64,000 bases of DNA from the NCBI GenBank assembly GCA_013146195.2, contig CM028377.1, positions 38,135,632-38,199,631 on the forward strand, in the 5' to 3' direction. Shown piece after piece: positions 1 through 13,647 of this stretch; positions within the stretch are counted from its first letter, which is position 1; the number at the start of each line of letters is the position of its first letter. This DNA comes from Codonopsis lanceolata. Taxonomy: Eukaryota > Streptophyta > Magnoliopsida > Asterales > Campanulaceae. The notes under the pieces are model-generated. The model made no database searches, was not told the origin of the DNA, and saw only the letters and a program-made list of their open reading frames with translations. The position numbers were made by a program, and so were the translations under genes.

Positions 1-1201
1 CTTGATGTGTATATATATAGATATGCACACTTATGCATGATGATTTTATGGGAGATTTGATATGTATATTTAGAGATATACATACTGATATAGGTGTATA
101 TATACAAACATGCACCCTTACACGTGGTAACAGTGTGAATAGCTTGATTCGTATATATAATGATATGTATACTTGCATATGATGTTTTATGGGAACTACC
201 TTCTAATTCATTTGATTTGTGTGTGAACAGGGAATTACACCCTAGTTCATTTGGACGGTTTAGTAAGTAAGAAGGAGTGGATATCTTGTGGAGTATCGAA
301 ACGATACGACGCCTCTTCACGGGTTTTTCTGTCATATATAAAATGACACCCTGGTTATGTTTATGTTACATAAGTATATGTTGCATATATATTGTAGTAG
401 CGTACTGGGTCATTATGACTCATCTCGTACTTGTTTTAGTTGCAGTAACTGATAGATGCACTGAGGTCGAGTAGATCGTGACTGTAGCAGGGCACAGCTG
501 GTCGATAGATCGAGGTTAGATCGTGTGGTTCGTGTTTGTAGCAGCCGACTTTCCCGAGTAGCAGCTTGTGGAGTCTTGTTCCTTTTTAGCATTGTCATTG
601 ATTTCATGTACTTTGCTATTCTTGTGAGATATTTTGTAAAGTTATTTAGACTTTACAGTCGGGTAGAATACTTGGGTATTTGTATTGGTTATTTCTTGGG
701 CTGATGTGTTGTGTCATGCCTTGTTTGTGGTTTTAGTATTTATTTCAGTTGTCTCCCGGGCACGCAGTAGCTTTGGGGGAATTTCCTTATTCTAGTTTTT
801 ATAATTGTTGGTTGACCCCGGTATGCTTTAGCCGTTGGGTAATTGTTATATCAGGTTGGTTCTCTGTTGATACGCCGGCCTGGAGTGCCGATGGTTTGAT
901 TAGCGTCTGCAATGTTGCGGCACGCGAGTTTTGTTTTTCCTCCTTTGAGAGATAATGTCTCTCTTGGTTTCATTGTCGTTGGTTTCGAGCTTCATAGCTT
1001 GGGACTTCTTTCTTATATTGCTTCCGCTGATTCGATTTTTGAAATACCGTATTTTAGTGCGGTGTTATGTTCATGTTTAGAGCGAGTTTGCTTGACTGTT
1101 TGACTAGCACTATTGTTTATCAAGTGCTTGTCCTCTTATTAAGTTAGTTCCAGCGGCACGACCTTGGGATTTCGTGTTGGAATCCGGGTCGGGTCGTTAC
1201 A
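1..1201 (+). mobile_element. Chromovirus-type LTR, 3' part (solo LTR or element running off the left edge)
   Basis: The right edge, read on the minus strand, starts TGTAACGACCCGACCCGG. This matches the edge of the LARD LTR at 10416 (TGTGACAACCCGACCCGG), so 1201 is taken as an LTR terminus with the U5 end on the right. No primer binding site follows. Instead an Athila gag frame continues from 1202, so this LTR was inserted into gag. The left terminus is outside the window, so solo LTR and 3' LTR cannot be told apart. The short frames inside it are not convincing genes. Confidence 0.6.
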
Positions 1202-2496
1202 TTTTCAATCTCTTCAAGCATATATTTCATCAACACTTCTTGACTTTTGTTTGCTCCATCTTGTTCTGGAACTTCTTCAATCCTTAATTGATTTTGATTT
1301 GGAAATTGTTGTGCTTGAGGTGGTTGAGGCTGGAATTGTTGAGGTTGTAAAGGCTTATTTCCTCCCCAAGAAAAGTTAGGATGATTCCTCCAACCAGGAT
1401 TATATGTGTTTGAGTAGGGATCATTCCTAGGTCTTTGAGGGTACATATTCATAGCATTAGCCTGTTCAGCATACATAGCACTTGATGGACAAAAATTAGT
1501 AGCATGAGAATATAATCCACATAAAGCACATGCTTCTTGAATTTGCCAATTTTCAAATTGGGCTTGTGTATCTGATTTTTCTTGAATTTGGTATAGACTT
1601 CTATTTTTACCTCTAGCACTTTTCTGTTGAGAATAAATACTTAACATCTCAAATAATTCCTCTAGTGCTTCTGGTGTCATTCTATTAATAGAACCACCAG
1701 CTGCACTATCAACCATAGTTTATAAGCCTGGCGAAAGACCATGATAAAATTGAAGCACTAACACATGTTGAGCCAAATTATGATGAGGACACATAATGAG
1801 CAGATTTTTAAATCTATCCCATGACTCATTGAATGTTTCACCTGGTTCATTTTGGAATGACATGATTTGTTTTCTGTATTCAGTGAGAGATGCATGCTTG
1901 TAAAATTTACTCATAAACAAATCATATAATTGAGCCCAAGTATAAACACTATTAGGTGTTAAGTTCATAAATCATCGCTTTGTCAGTTCTTTTAATGCAA
2001 TGGGAAAATATTTCATTTTAATTTGGTCTTCAGTCAACCCTCCTAAAGGAAAAGTACTCATCATGTATTATTATTCTCTTAAGAAACTGACAGGATCTTC
2101 GTGAGGCATTTCATTGAAAGATGGTATCATGTTAAAATAATGGCCTTTTAATTCGAAATTCCTTACAGCATCTGGCAAGATTAAACATGATGTTACTACA
2201 TTTAATGAAGGTCTACTAAAGTCATTAATAGTTCTTTGATTTACCACTACTTTCATATTTCTTCTTGCATGTTCTTCTTCTCTTTGATTCCTGTTAACTG
2301 GATTAACTGGATTTTCAGGATTTTAATTAATATTATCTTCCATTGTAGGATCAACCAGAGGATCCACTTGATTCAGTTGTTCTTGATTATCAGGCTGGGA
2401 AGCTAGATTTTTAAGATCTTCTTGATTTCTTCTAATATTATTTATATTTTGATTTAGTTCTACCAATTTAGGATTCAAAGATCTACGACCGTGCAT
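1202..2496 (-). pseudogene. gag: Athila-type Ty3/gypsy gag, decayed and truncated
   Basis: One minus-strand frame runs from an ATG at 2494-2496 to the LTR junction at 1202, about 430 codons. It is broken by about five in-frame stops (near 2325, 2070, 1978 and 1718) and I see no frameshift. The start motif (MHGRRSLNP), a middle block with FELK and EDPVSFLRE, a block with FNESWDRFKNLL and CPHH, and a C-terminal CALCGLYSH knuckle followed by YNPGWRNHPNFSW fit Athila gag. The product would be the structural protein of the virus-like particle. The 3' end, with protease and pol, is missing because an LTR was inserted at 1202. The regular frame suggests decay by point mutation. Confidence 0.85.
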
Positions 2497-2638
2497 AAAA
2501 TAAAATTAAAGCAATTTAAAAACAACTAACTATTAAAAATAAAATAAAATAAAATCTTTTTGTATTTTTATTTTTATAAAAACTGAAAATTAAATTAAAA
2601 ACTACGCTACCAACAAACTAACTACGTGAACTAGCTTG

Positions 2639-2656
2639 TCCCCGGCAACGGCGCCA
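2639..2656 (-). other. Primer binding site of the Athila element (tRNA-Asp type)
   Basis: The minus strand reads TGGCGCCGTTGCCGGGGA, the primer site typical of Athila/Tat elements. It lies about 140 bp upstream of the gag start and a few bases from the LTR edge at 2663, as expected for a minus-strand element. Confidence 0.85.
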
Positions 2657-2662
2657 AAAACT

Positions 2663-3263
2663 TGATCGATATCTTATTTTAATCTTTTTCCTTGCAAGTG
2701 GACAAGACTATTATAAAATAGTATTAGAAGCAAGGGTCGAACCCACAGAGACAAGAGATCACGAACAGTACAATTTATTGATAGCAAATTATTAATCTAA
2801 TGGGGGGTTTTTATAATTATTTAATTTAAACTACTATTTATATTTAGGTGTTTAACTAATTAGCAGTAATTACAGGTTATGAAGATCGTATGGTGGGTGG
2901 CAATCTAGAATTCGGGTTTCACTTGTATCTCTTTTATGCTTAATTCATAATAATTATCATTCAATTTTTTGGGTTCGTTCACTAAAGATAGATATAGTCT
3001 GTTGAACTATTGGTTCAGCCTCCATCCCCGCAATATTCATCCATTCTATATCCTAAGCACAAGAACATATAATCTATCTGTCACCTAGATTATGATCTAT
3101 CTGTCACCTAGATCATGTATGAACCTGGCCCTAACTTATCACTCTCGTGCATCGATAGGTCCAATTTATTGTGATGGTGAGCCAGTGTATGACATATGCA
3201 CATTGGTCATACAGTTATCCGCAGCTCTAGGCATTTATTATTTGCGATTATATTCATTTGTTC
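2663..3263 (-). mobile_element. Athila 5' LTR, truncated fragment
   Basis: The LTR edge lies immediately right of the primer site. The block includes a motif near 2730 (GGGTCGAACCCACAGAG) that I recall from Athila/Tat LTRs and that is not a tRNA gene. A near-exact 24-bp tandem repeat containing ATCTATCTGTCACCTAGAT lies at 3072-3117. The LTR is cut at 3264 by the LARD element, so its U3 end is absent. Confidence 0.65.
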
Positions 3264-6200
3264 TGAGACGACCGGACCCGGATCCCAATACGAGATCCCA
3301 AGGTCGTGCCGTAAAAACACGCAAGACAACAAGCAAATATCAAATAATGGGTAAGGCCATAACGGCGATACGCCAATAACTTAAAACACATGCGGAAGCT
3401 AAACAAAATATCCTAGTGGCGCCCGAGCTAACAAGCTCAAACCAAATACAACCAAAGAGATCATAAATCTCTTGGTCCAAAATCGGACGTGCCGCAACAT
3501 TGGGCACGTGAACAAAACTCCTGTCATGCAATACAAATATATAGCACAAATAAACCAAGTCATCGTTACGCATAGGAACCCAACATTACACTAAGTCTAA
3601 GACTCTAGTCTAACAAACTCAACGGCTAAAAACATGCCGGAGAACAAACATGATATATGAATCATCAACGTACATAACTGAAAACAAAATCACCAACATT
3701 CACCAAGCGCGACTAACACAAGTCGGCTACCAAAAGAATAATCTTTAACCAACGTAATTGAAAATATTACATTCACAAATAAGTTACTACCCATCATGAA
3801 GTTTACATAACTTCACTTTTCCCAACGTCCTTACCAAAAACTAAGGCTACAAAAATAATTTAAAGTAGCAACCTTCACCAAAATCTCACTTCTAGTAGAC
3901 TGGTGGATGCCTTCGAATACTAGCTCGGCTCGAATTTAAGGAAAATAAAGCAAACGAGTAAGTCATAATGACTTAGTAAGCTACTAAAGATGCAATGTCA
4001 TGGCAGGGCATAATGCTCAAATAAAACATGTACATCTTATGTCATACTCATGATGTAACATTTCATGGTATAATTTCCCACACAAACCAAATCCAACCAT
4101 AGTCCCATGGAATATAATTCTTAATAAATTATCATGAAATAAATCATATCAATAGATTATGATTCTAAATTCCGTAATATGTAGTATTTTATTTCTACAT
4201 TTAAACTCCCATCAAACCATATAAACCAATTGCACCATGAGTTTCATAATTCTTCATTTATCACAACTCATATAAAAATTCATGAATGAGAGACTATTGT
4301 TCCCATTTTAATCATAAATAGCATGTTATATTTTAGTATAACATAAATCATAAAAATCATCATTTCATTAGTATGTTATATTTTTACTATAACATCTTAA
4401 CAAGAAATCATCATCTCATGAAAATAATCCCATTAACCATGTATCACATCAATTCATACATGCTCATAAAATAAACCACATAGCAGAGAAGATGATTTTC
4501 TTTTTCTGTTTCAATGCAACTCTGCTGAAACAAAGCGTGCCCTCGATATCCCTTTCAGATATCGGCGTCCCGAATAGTCTCGCTCGAGTTCCATAGTTAT
4601 CAAAGTCATGTGTATTACTACAACTGAGATGAACTACTTCCTCACCGTGGCCACCGATGGAGGGGTGTGTGCAAACCCGGCACGGCGATCCATCGCGATC
4701 ACGAATCTCATAATTCGTGAAGACGATGTATCGTCCCACCAAAGACTCAAACCAAAACCGCCAGCTGGACTCACTCTCAAGCACAGGTAATATATACTCA
4801 CATGCTCAAATAAAGGAAAAGTACAACACACCGTACTAATCCAATCAAGTAGATATTTACTTAAAAATCACATAGTTAAGCATTTCTATGCTAACTAACA
4901 CATAAACATCTTAGAGCGATAGTATCAAATCTCTAATACCCAAGTGTTCTTCATACACTTGAAAACGCTCGGAGGCTTGACCTCCATCAAAACTACCCCA
5001 AATTCCATAGGATTTCAATATGTAGTTCTCTATGTTCATATAAATCCATAATCGACTCCGTTGAGTCATTTCTACTATTTTCAAATTTGAAGGCATAGAA
5101 GCTATTTGCGTCATAGCCCTCCTATTATTCACTAGCTAATGTTCATGGCTAAGTTCTCAAGGTTGGCAACATTGTGCAACCTAACAATCCATACTTTCCC
5201 AACAAAACCCCAAAACATAGTTCATAGGTCAACATTTAACATTTAAAGTCAACCATTACATTTCAAGCATGTGTCTCAAGTTCATTAAATCAAGCATGCT
5301 TTCATTCAAAACAACCATTTATCTAAGCAAGATGTAAATTCATCTAGCATGTTCATAACCAACATGTAAATTCATCTAATATGTTCATAACCTTTAATTC
5401 ATAAATTATAGTTGACCAACATACTCTTATTGCATAAAAGTCAACTAAACCCAATGAAGTCAAACCTTACATTTTATTCATGTGAACCATAAAGATACTT
5501 CATTTTACATGCTCACAACCAAAAATTCATGAATTAGATATTAGCATACTCTTATTTTCATGAAAGTCAACTCTTATTCTCAAGGTCAAACGAAACATTC
5601 ACATGTAATCCATTGTGACAAATTCATCCCTCATGCTTACAATTAACAATAGAGATTCATCAAGTATTCCAACATGTAACACATTGTAAAAAAAATCATC
5701 CTTCATACTTTTATATACATGAAGGTCAAATTTATTTTCGAAAGTCAAACGAAGCATTATAACATGTAACCATTGTAAAAATTCATTCTTTTTGCTTACA
5801 ATCAAACTTCAAGATTCATCAAGTATACTTTCCAAACTTTACACATATACATACTTGATTCCAACAACTCATAACATTTCATAATATCCCCCAAAATCAT
5901 TCATAACATCAAGAACCCATTTACTACACATTCATCATATCAAACCCTAGGTTTCTAGGGAATTAAATGCTCATAAATCTCAAGTCCAAAATCACAATTG
6001 AAGCTTAATAATATACTTCATGAAACATAGAAAGCATCCTACTTATGCCTATACCAAGTTCACCCAACAAAAGTTCAAAAATCAAAATAAAACCACACAC
6101 AACATGCTTGTGTACTCATTGACCTCAAATAGCAATCATCTTTGTTTTCCTTAGGGTCAATGAGCACAAAATCAAGAGAAGAGGGAGTCTAGTAGCTTAC

Positions 6201-7463
6201 CTAGCTTGAGTGAAAACTCAAGAGAATCAAAATCCGAACGGTGAAGTGGTTCCTCTCGTCGTATACGTCACGAATCCGAAGTTTTGTGGTCATCCAACGG
6301 TTGGATCTCCTTGGATTTGAGGAAGAAGAAGCTAGGGCTTCAAGCTTCCATGGTCTCCCTCTCATTCTCACTCTATACGTATTGAAGAAAGGGGGAGAAA
6401 TGAAAGAAATTTCTGAATTCCTTAATGGTCTTGGGTATTTATACCTCCACAACTAATGAGGGCACAAAGGGGAATTCCATGGTACAATTAGTGAAGTTTA
6501 GGTGTAATTAACCCTTAATCAAACTCTAAATAACTCCCCAAACATTTTAGGACATCATTAGGACTTAGTTTGGGTGTTAGGGAGGGTTTGGAAGAGGTTT
6601 AAGGAGGGTAGAATAAGAATTGAACATCAAAAACCAAAACAGGGAGTTGCTGGATTCGACACCCATGTGGTCGCATGGTGTCTAGATGAAGCGACCGCAT
6701 CCTCCCTAATGCAGCCCTTGGTGAATTTTGTGCAACGTTGTTTGCGTCCGATCGTTCCCGCATGCAATCGTGATCCTTAAAGCTTCGAAACGGCCCATAA
6801 TTGAACCCTTAAAGTCCTCAAACACTTGGCTAAACCACACAAGTCTCAAAACACTTTTAAAGTAGGTCTAAACTCCCATAAACAACACCAGAAAGCAACT
6901 CGGGTGCAAAAGCCGCGAAAGGCGCAACTCGCTAATGAAACGTCGAATGAAACCGCAAACCGACGGGCATCAACCCAAGGTTATAAACACTTCAAGAGGA
7001 TACTAAATAGGCCTGAATGCCCCTCAGATGATAAACAATAGGTAGGAGAAATGATCTCCCGAAAGGTGAGACGATCTCCCGGCTCAATCTCAAACTACGC
7101 GATAAGGAGAGTTGCTATCCTCGGAGCGTCGAAACTTCACGAGACTTAAGGAATACATCCAACTAGGATTCTAACACATCTAAACATGTTATTTAATCAT
7201 CATGTAAAGATCTAGGACCTAATCGAGGTCAGGAACACAAAACCCGAGTAAACCCTCAATCGCGTCGCATTTTGACTATCGTCGAGTTACGACTTGTGAC
7301 TTTAGCAAGTCAACAACTAAATGGCATCTCTTAAAAGAATTTTGGTCTTAATGTGATCTCTCATACACATCTAGACTCTCTCAGAAATCAAATAAGCGAT
7401 CAACAAGGGAAGAAGTGCGAACAATGCACGCAATTCAAGCTAACCGGGAATCGGGGTTTTACT
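3264..7463 (-). mobile_element. LARD-type element, 3' LTR (about 4.2 kb)
   Basis: The first 1.2 kb (3264-4449) matches 10416-11618 with few differences. The right limit is set by the polypurine tract at 7464. A minus-strand TATA-like GGTATAAATACCC (6433-6445) followed by a short leader marks the probable LTR promoter. The left edge reads TGAGACGACCGG, a mutated copy of TGTGACAACCCG. The right edge ends CT, where CA is expected. LTRs this long with a non-coding interior are typical of LARDs. No protein-coding signal was seen inside. Confidence 0.75.
6433..6445 (-). promoter_or_regulatory. TATA box of the LARD LTR
   Basis: GGTATAAATACCC on the minus strand, followed by a leader region with no early ORF. 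Its place inside the LTR and its orientation agree with the minus-strand element. Confidence 0.55.
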
Positions 7464-7478
7464 TCCTCTCCCCCTTAA
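7464..7478 (-). other. Polypurine tract of the LARD element
   Basis: The minus strand reads AAGGGGGAGAGGA, preceded by GAATTCGGGACGAATTC. This end-of-pol/PPT arrangement is usual in plant Tekay/Del-like chromoviruses and suggests the family this element derives from. The LTR begins a few bases later. Confidence 0.7.
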
Positions 7479-10415
7479 AAAGAATTCGTCCCGAATTCTA
7501 AACCGTATTACAAACCAACGCTAGGTCATCACCCAACATCAAATACCCAGACACAACTACGGTGTCTCACAATCCCAAGTGAACACTCGATGCTCAAAAC
7601 CATAAACCTAGACTCAATTCTCCGAGTCTATTATTACAATAACCAAACCAAGTAGTCGGAAATCATACTACCAAAAATCTCACATTCACAATTTCAAAAA
7701 TTGCTAATAACCCAAATACCAAACACTTAAGATTGAAAATAATTTGACTCATCCTTGAGTTGCAAAAGCACACATAAATTCCATTATTAATTTAATTAAC
7801 CACGTGAATTCCAAATATGTCACCAAAGCATATTCAAAGACATTATAAACATAAATCTCCCGAAACTATTTGTTTCGGAGCCACAACATGAGATTTAAAT
7901 GCAAGAATTTCTAAATCATAAATAGTAAAGATTGCCGATAGAGCAAATTCACAATTTTAAAGAAGGGTGTTCCACAACACGCTTCCAAAACAAGTAAACC
8001 AATCTTCATGATTATGCCGCCATACTCGCAATTTTCCACATCATGGACAAGACACATAAGTGCACATAAGAGTACATACATGGTAGTATCGAATAAAAAT
8101 TTATTCCATTTCTTTTCCTTTCCTTTTGGTAAGAGGTTTAGTCAATTTCTAACCTACCTACTACCAATCCTAGTCCACCAACGAACCTCTTTTGATCACC
8201 AATTTAGGGTACCGGCTAAATTGGATTTCAAAAGCTTTCGTTGCAAGGATGCGAAGGGTTATGAGAAAATCTTAAGCATCCTTCCCTACAGTCTCACATA
8301 ATCATGCAACAGTTTAAACATAGCATAATCATTAAGCAATGATAATCATGATCCTATCATGCGATAGACTAAGTAAGTTATTCTTATTAATAATGCACAT
8401 AAGCATGCTCATACTCAAATACAACTATATCCATTAGGAATATTCATTACTCTTGTAAACCATATCTTTTCTCTTATCAGAGTGCATCTACCATGCATGC
8501 TCACATAAAAGCCATATGTTAATTCCCATCACAAATACAATACATGTGTTAATACTAGTCATGTTTATACTCTACAAACAACATGTAAAATTTTTACTTA
8601 TAAATTAATCACCAAGCAAATGATAAAATCCCTATCATTAGCTATGCCACATGTATACACGTATATCATACAAATATGACATATAATTCCCAAGTATCAT
8701 CTTACTTCAACAAATATACTCCAGGTAGTTCACACAATTCATGTAACTCATATAATCCTTGTAGTTCATATAACTCTTAGCCATGCATACGACACAATCG
8801 AGCAATTACTATGTTATGCGTAATTACTAATCCAATCATATATTCTCATAAAGTTCCATCGTGCTAATTTTCTATACAATAGTAATTCTAACAAATTACA
8901 AGGTTTGTATATCCACTATACTCGCCTAACAACATTTTCATAACGAATCCAAGGAAAAGAGGTAATATTCGCTCTAGCACCCTCAATCATCAAAACTCCG
9001 TAAAGTCTATCATTACCTTAACCCAAAAATCTCGTCTTCAATAAAACACACACGAAATACCCTCGCGTGACAACGACACTCTACTAGTCGCAATAAAACG
9101 GTATACCGATCCGCAATAATCTTAACGCATCCCATAACCACCAAGTTATCACCCGTGCGATTCGAGCGTACCCTACTCGCATAAAAATCACACAATAACG
9201 TATAATTATTTTACTTACAAAATTACACATATCTCTATCGAGCATATACAATTTAGCACACCACTAGTAATCACCACTAGTAATATTATCACATATACAT
9301 TCTTCATATATGCATAACATAACCATATATATAGGCATACTAAAATCACATTTTTATACCATGATTGATTGCCTACCGACAAATCAAGATTCAACCCAAA
9401 ACCATAAACCAATCCCAAACCGGGATATCCCCCTCAATCATATTAATAAACCGGGGAAAGCAAAAATCAACAAATCTCAACACACAATGCAATGTATGTA
9501 TGAATGCATATGAGCTACTATCACAATGTGCACTCACAATAACGGTAATAACAACCATAATATCTGTATAAGGAATTACCTCATATCTCGGGTAGGTCTC
9601 AAAACCTCGCAATGGCCAACCGCCACGCGCACACACAACCTCAAACTCTAGGTCGTCTGTAACCATCTCACTAAGAGTCACTAGACCGCCCATTAGCACT
9701 CCTAGAGTCATAAATCCTCAACTTAAGGCGATCCTTTCTAATGTGATCACCATCACAAGCAAAAACTTTGCATGTATTGCTCCAACATCTATGCTCGGTG
9801 TTTCATTTCCCAAGTATAATTTACACATCGATTCATCACCTCGTCATCTATGACTATAGGTAAAAGCATCACTCCGCTTACTAGTCTATGAATTTTCACA
9901 ATTTTATGAGGTACTAACTGCCCTCTAACTTCATCATCATTCTTAATATTCCTTGATATCCACTCTCGGGTGCATTCCTTAATATCTAACTTTTCCTCAT
10001 AAGTATAGTCCACAGCCCCTCGAAAATCCGCAAGCTGTAATAAAATAAATCATCTATACTATTTTATCCTTAATCCTTAACTCTTTCACAATTCATGGAG
10101 TCTTCCTAGTCTCATTCGGTACTAAGTGCTCTACTCTAATGAGCTAACTCCGTGATCTTCACTTAAATATTAAATCACAATATCATAATATTTGCCACCA
10201 ATTCTCAGGTGGATTCCCAATCATAGATATTACAAATACTACCTTATACTCATCAACACCGGCACCTCTACTAGTGCTAAGGCTCATACTAGTTTCAAAC
10301 ATCTTAACATACTATAACTCTCGACGTTAAGATATAACAAATCACACAAACCAACCCCCAACTAGGCCAAGGAACCTATCCTGGCAGACAGCTAACCAAT
10401 AGCTCTGATACCAAC
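7479..10415 (-). mobile_element. LARD internal region without gag-pol
   Basis: The 2.9 kb between PPT and PBS contains no recognisable gag, protease, reverse transcriptase or integrase in any frame. The longest open stretch is about 100 codons and has no family motif. The element must therefore be moved by proteins of a related autonomous element. Conserved non-coding segments such as 8100-8300 may serve packaging or replication, but that is inference. Confidence 0.7.
10402..10413 (-). other. Primer binding site of the LARD element (initiator tRNA-Met)
   Basis: The minus strand reads TGGTATCAGAGC, complementary to the initiator Met tRNA 3' end. It lies two bases from the LTR edge at 10416. 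This fixes the element's orientation as minus. Confidence 0.9.
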
Positions 10416-11618
10416 TGTGACAACCCGACCCGGATCCCAATACGAGATCCCAAGGTCGTGCCGTCAAAACACGCAAGACAACAAGCAAATATCAAATAAT
10501 GGGTAAGGCCATAATGGCGATACGCCAATAACTTAAAACACATGCGGAAGCTAAACAAAATATCCTAGTGGCGCCCGAGCTAACAAGCTCAAACCAAATA
10601 CAACCAAAGAGATCATAAATCTCTTGGTCCAAAAATTCGACGCACGTGCCGCAACATTGGACACGTAGAACAAAACTCCCTGTCATGCATTACAAATATA
10701 TAGCACAAATAAACCAAGTCATCGGCGACGTTACAGCCGGAACCCAACATTACACTAAGTCTAAGACTCTAGTCTAACAAACTCAACGGCTAAAGACATG
10801 CCGGAGAACAAACATGATATCTTAATCATCAACGTACATAACTGAAAACAAAATCACCAACATTCACCAAGCGCGACTAACACAAGTCGGCTACCAAAAG
10901 AATAATCTTTAACCAACGTAATTGAAAATATTACATTCACAAATAAGTTACTACCCATCATGAAGTTTACATAACTTCACTTTTCCCCAACGTCCTTACC
11001 AAAAACTAAGGCTACAAAAATAATTTAAAGTAGCAACCTTCACCAAAATCTCACTTCTACCGTAGACTCGGCGGATGCCTTCGAATACTAGCTCGGCTCG
11101 AATCTAAGGAAAACAAAGCAAACGAGTAAGTCATAATGACTTAGTAAGCTACTAAAGATGCAATGTCATGGCATGGCATAATGCTCAAATAAAACATGTA
11201 CATCTTATGTCATACTCATGATGTAACATTTCATGGTATAATTTCCCACACAAACCAAATCCAACCATAGTCACATGGAATATAATTCTTCATAAATTAT
11301 CATGAAATAAATCATCTCAATAGATTATGATTCTAAATTCCATAATATGTAGTATTTTATTTCTACATTTAAACTCCCATCAAACCATATAAACCAAATT
11401 GCACCATGAGTTTCATAATTCTTCATTTATCACAACTCATATAAAAATACATGAATGAGAGACTATTGTTCCCATTTTAATCATAAATAGCATGTTATAT
11501 TTTAGTATAACATAAATCATAAAAATCATCATTCCATTAGTATGTTATATTTTTACTATAACATCTTAACAAGAAATCATCATCTCATGAAAATAATCCC
11601 ATGAACCATGTATCACAT
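10416..11618 (-). mobile_element. LARD 5' LTR, only the U5-side 1.2 kb
   Basis: Near-identical to 3264-4449. Identity stops abruptly at TATCACAT (11611-11618), although the other LTR continues for 3 kb. The promoter part is therefore missing here. The break coincides with a sequence beginning TGTGAGAACCC, which looks like another LTR edge. Confidence 0.8.
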
Positions 11619-13647
11619 GTGAGAACCCAAAACCCATTACTTGTATTACTTGTTCTATGCCTTGATAACATGCTTGTTTCATGCTTTAACATGATTAGAT
11701 ATCTCTTTAGTCCATGCCCGACTCATTAGCGGATGCATTCCTTTGTCGCTTGATTTCCTTCTATGCTTAAAGATACCTTCCCGTGATGCCTCGCGTGTTG
11801 CCCTAGCCTGATTTGCACTCAACCGAGACTCGTTAGGTTCTATTGTCTTCCTAGATGACTTAGAACGCTCGCCTTGATCATAGTAAGCTTGTCGGAAGTT
11901 TAGAAACCTTCTTGCCTTGTTTTGGCCTTTAGCGATTTCACCTGCCTCCCTGCTTTTGCTGCTTTATTTCTCACGTGCGAATTGTTCCTTGAGTTCCCGG
12001 ACTTGTATTCAAGTCATAACCATGATTTAACAATCCTTTTCATGCCCAAGTTACCTAGTTTTGCTGACGCTTGATCCGGCTTGATCCGCCTATCGATCGC
12101 CGCTGACTCGAGCCTTGTCCTACCTTGTTCCTGTGACGCTCGGTGTGTTTCGACATGTTTTGAGTTGTGTTAGACCCTAGAATGGTTGCCCATGAGCTTG
12201 GGACCATTTAGACTTGTTTAGGTCTAGTTTTGGTGCTCCGTGGTTCAGGCGTCGCATGGCTCAAACGAGGCGCGCATCAAGCTTCGAGAGCAAATGAAAA
12301 AGGCAAACCTTCCAAGAGCTGAGGCGGCCGCATGGCCTCATGAGGCGCCCGCCTCACTTGCCCCGCTTCCACGGGATTTTTCAGCTTTTAATTTTGGGTG
12401 TCATTAGCCACTTAAACCCCTTGCTTATCGACCTAATCCAACCTATTAAACCCTAATCAACCTAGATTAGACCTAATCTCAAGCCCTCTCTTGACACTTG
12501 GAATTCCACTCAAACCATGCAAGATATTTAAGTCTCTCTGTTGACTTTGGCTCAAAACTCTCATTAACAGATTTTCTTCTCTCTCCATGGTTGTGTGTGT
12601 GAGATTTGGTGAGATTAGTGTGTGTTATGTTCTTAGATTGAGCTCCCGACTTCCGCTTGCCGAGCCGAGACCACCGTGTGAAGCTACCGACGAGAGATCT
12701 AATTCTACCCGACATTTTGTGCTTCAACTTTCTTTCCTTGGTGTATGTAGCTATTGATTTCCTTAGGTTGCATGATTAGACTTGCCATGTTTTCCCTTGT
12801 CTATTGATTCCCCATGCTTTTCCATGCCATGCCATGATCTAGATTGAATGGATCCTTCGAGATTTTGATTATGTGTCCATCTTGTTGATTGAGACCTATA
12901 CCCAGAATTAAGTATGCTCTATGCTTCCTTAGAGCAATTAATGTTCTTGAACTAATAGGTTTTGATAACTCTTGGAAACTTGGAATTCTAGGGTTTCACA
13001 TGCCTTGTCTTGATTATCTTATTGAATTGAACCCTAGACCTAGAACAAATTGTGTTCATGATCCCCAATGAATAAATAACGTTTTGGACCCTTGCTTTAA
13101 TAACATCAAAGAATAATTATAAGGTCCCTTGAACTCCGAATTATCGACAATTCTTAGCTACGGTTGTTAAACGGATTAATGACCCATCGATCATACGCGA
13201 GAACTTAGAAGAGGGTTTGTGATGCATTTTAGCCCTAACTCTATTAGAGGAACTATTAGAGACGACTCAATCTGAGTCAAGATTTAGCCAGCTATTGAAC
13301 AATACCGCTCACTGCATTTATCCCTACGACGTCAATCGCTTCCCTAAGAATAAACTAATTCTAGACTTCAACTTGAATTGATTGCCCTGCTTGATCTTGA
13401 CTGCCATATTATGGAATGACCGATTGACATGTGAGTTCAACCCAACCTCAAGTTATTGATAAGAATGATTTATTTATTCTCAGCGAGATCGCCTTGCTCG
13501 ATCTCGTTTCTACTTGAGAATTTTGTTAAGTACATATTACTTGGCATTGCATGAGTCCACCGCATCCTCGCTGCAGACACGCCTCCACCACACACAAGTG
13601 GAGAAGTAGCTTCCATGCCGTAATCATTTAAGAGCATCACCGTGACT
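11619..13647 (+). mobile_element. LTR-like sequence, second long-LTR family, cut by an assembly gap
   Basis: Starts TGTGAGAACCCAAAACCC directly at the point where the LARD LTR is broken. It has a composition similar to the LARD LTR and a possible plus-strand TATA (GATATTTAAG near 12528) with a CT-rich leader. No PBS, gag or pol is seen before the N run. Short ORFs inside have no family motif. LTR identity is inferred from the terminus and position only. Confidence 0.4.

Noticed and set aside
2728..2750. GGGTCGAACCC looks like a tRNA B box
   Set aside because: No A box or cloverleaf around it; it sits in an Athila LTR, where I recall this motif as common.
8008..8301. 97-codon ORF in the LARD interior
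   Set aside because: No motif and antisense to the element; the region looks like conserved non-coding LARD sequence.
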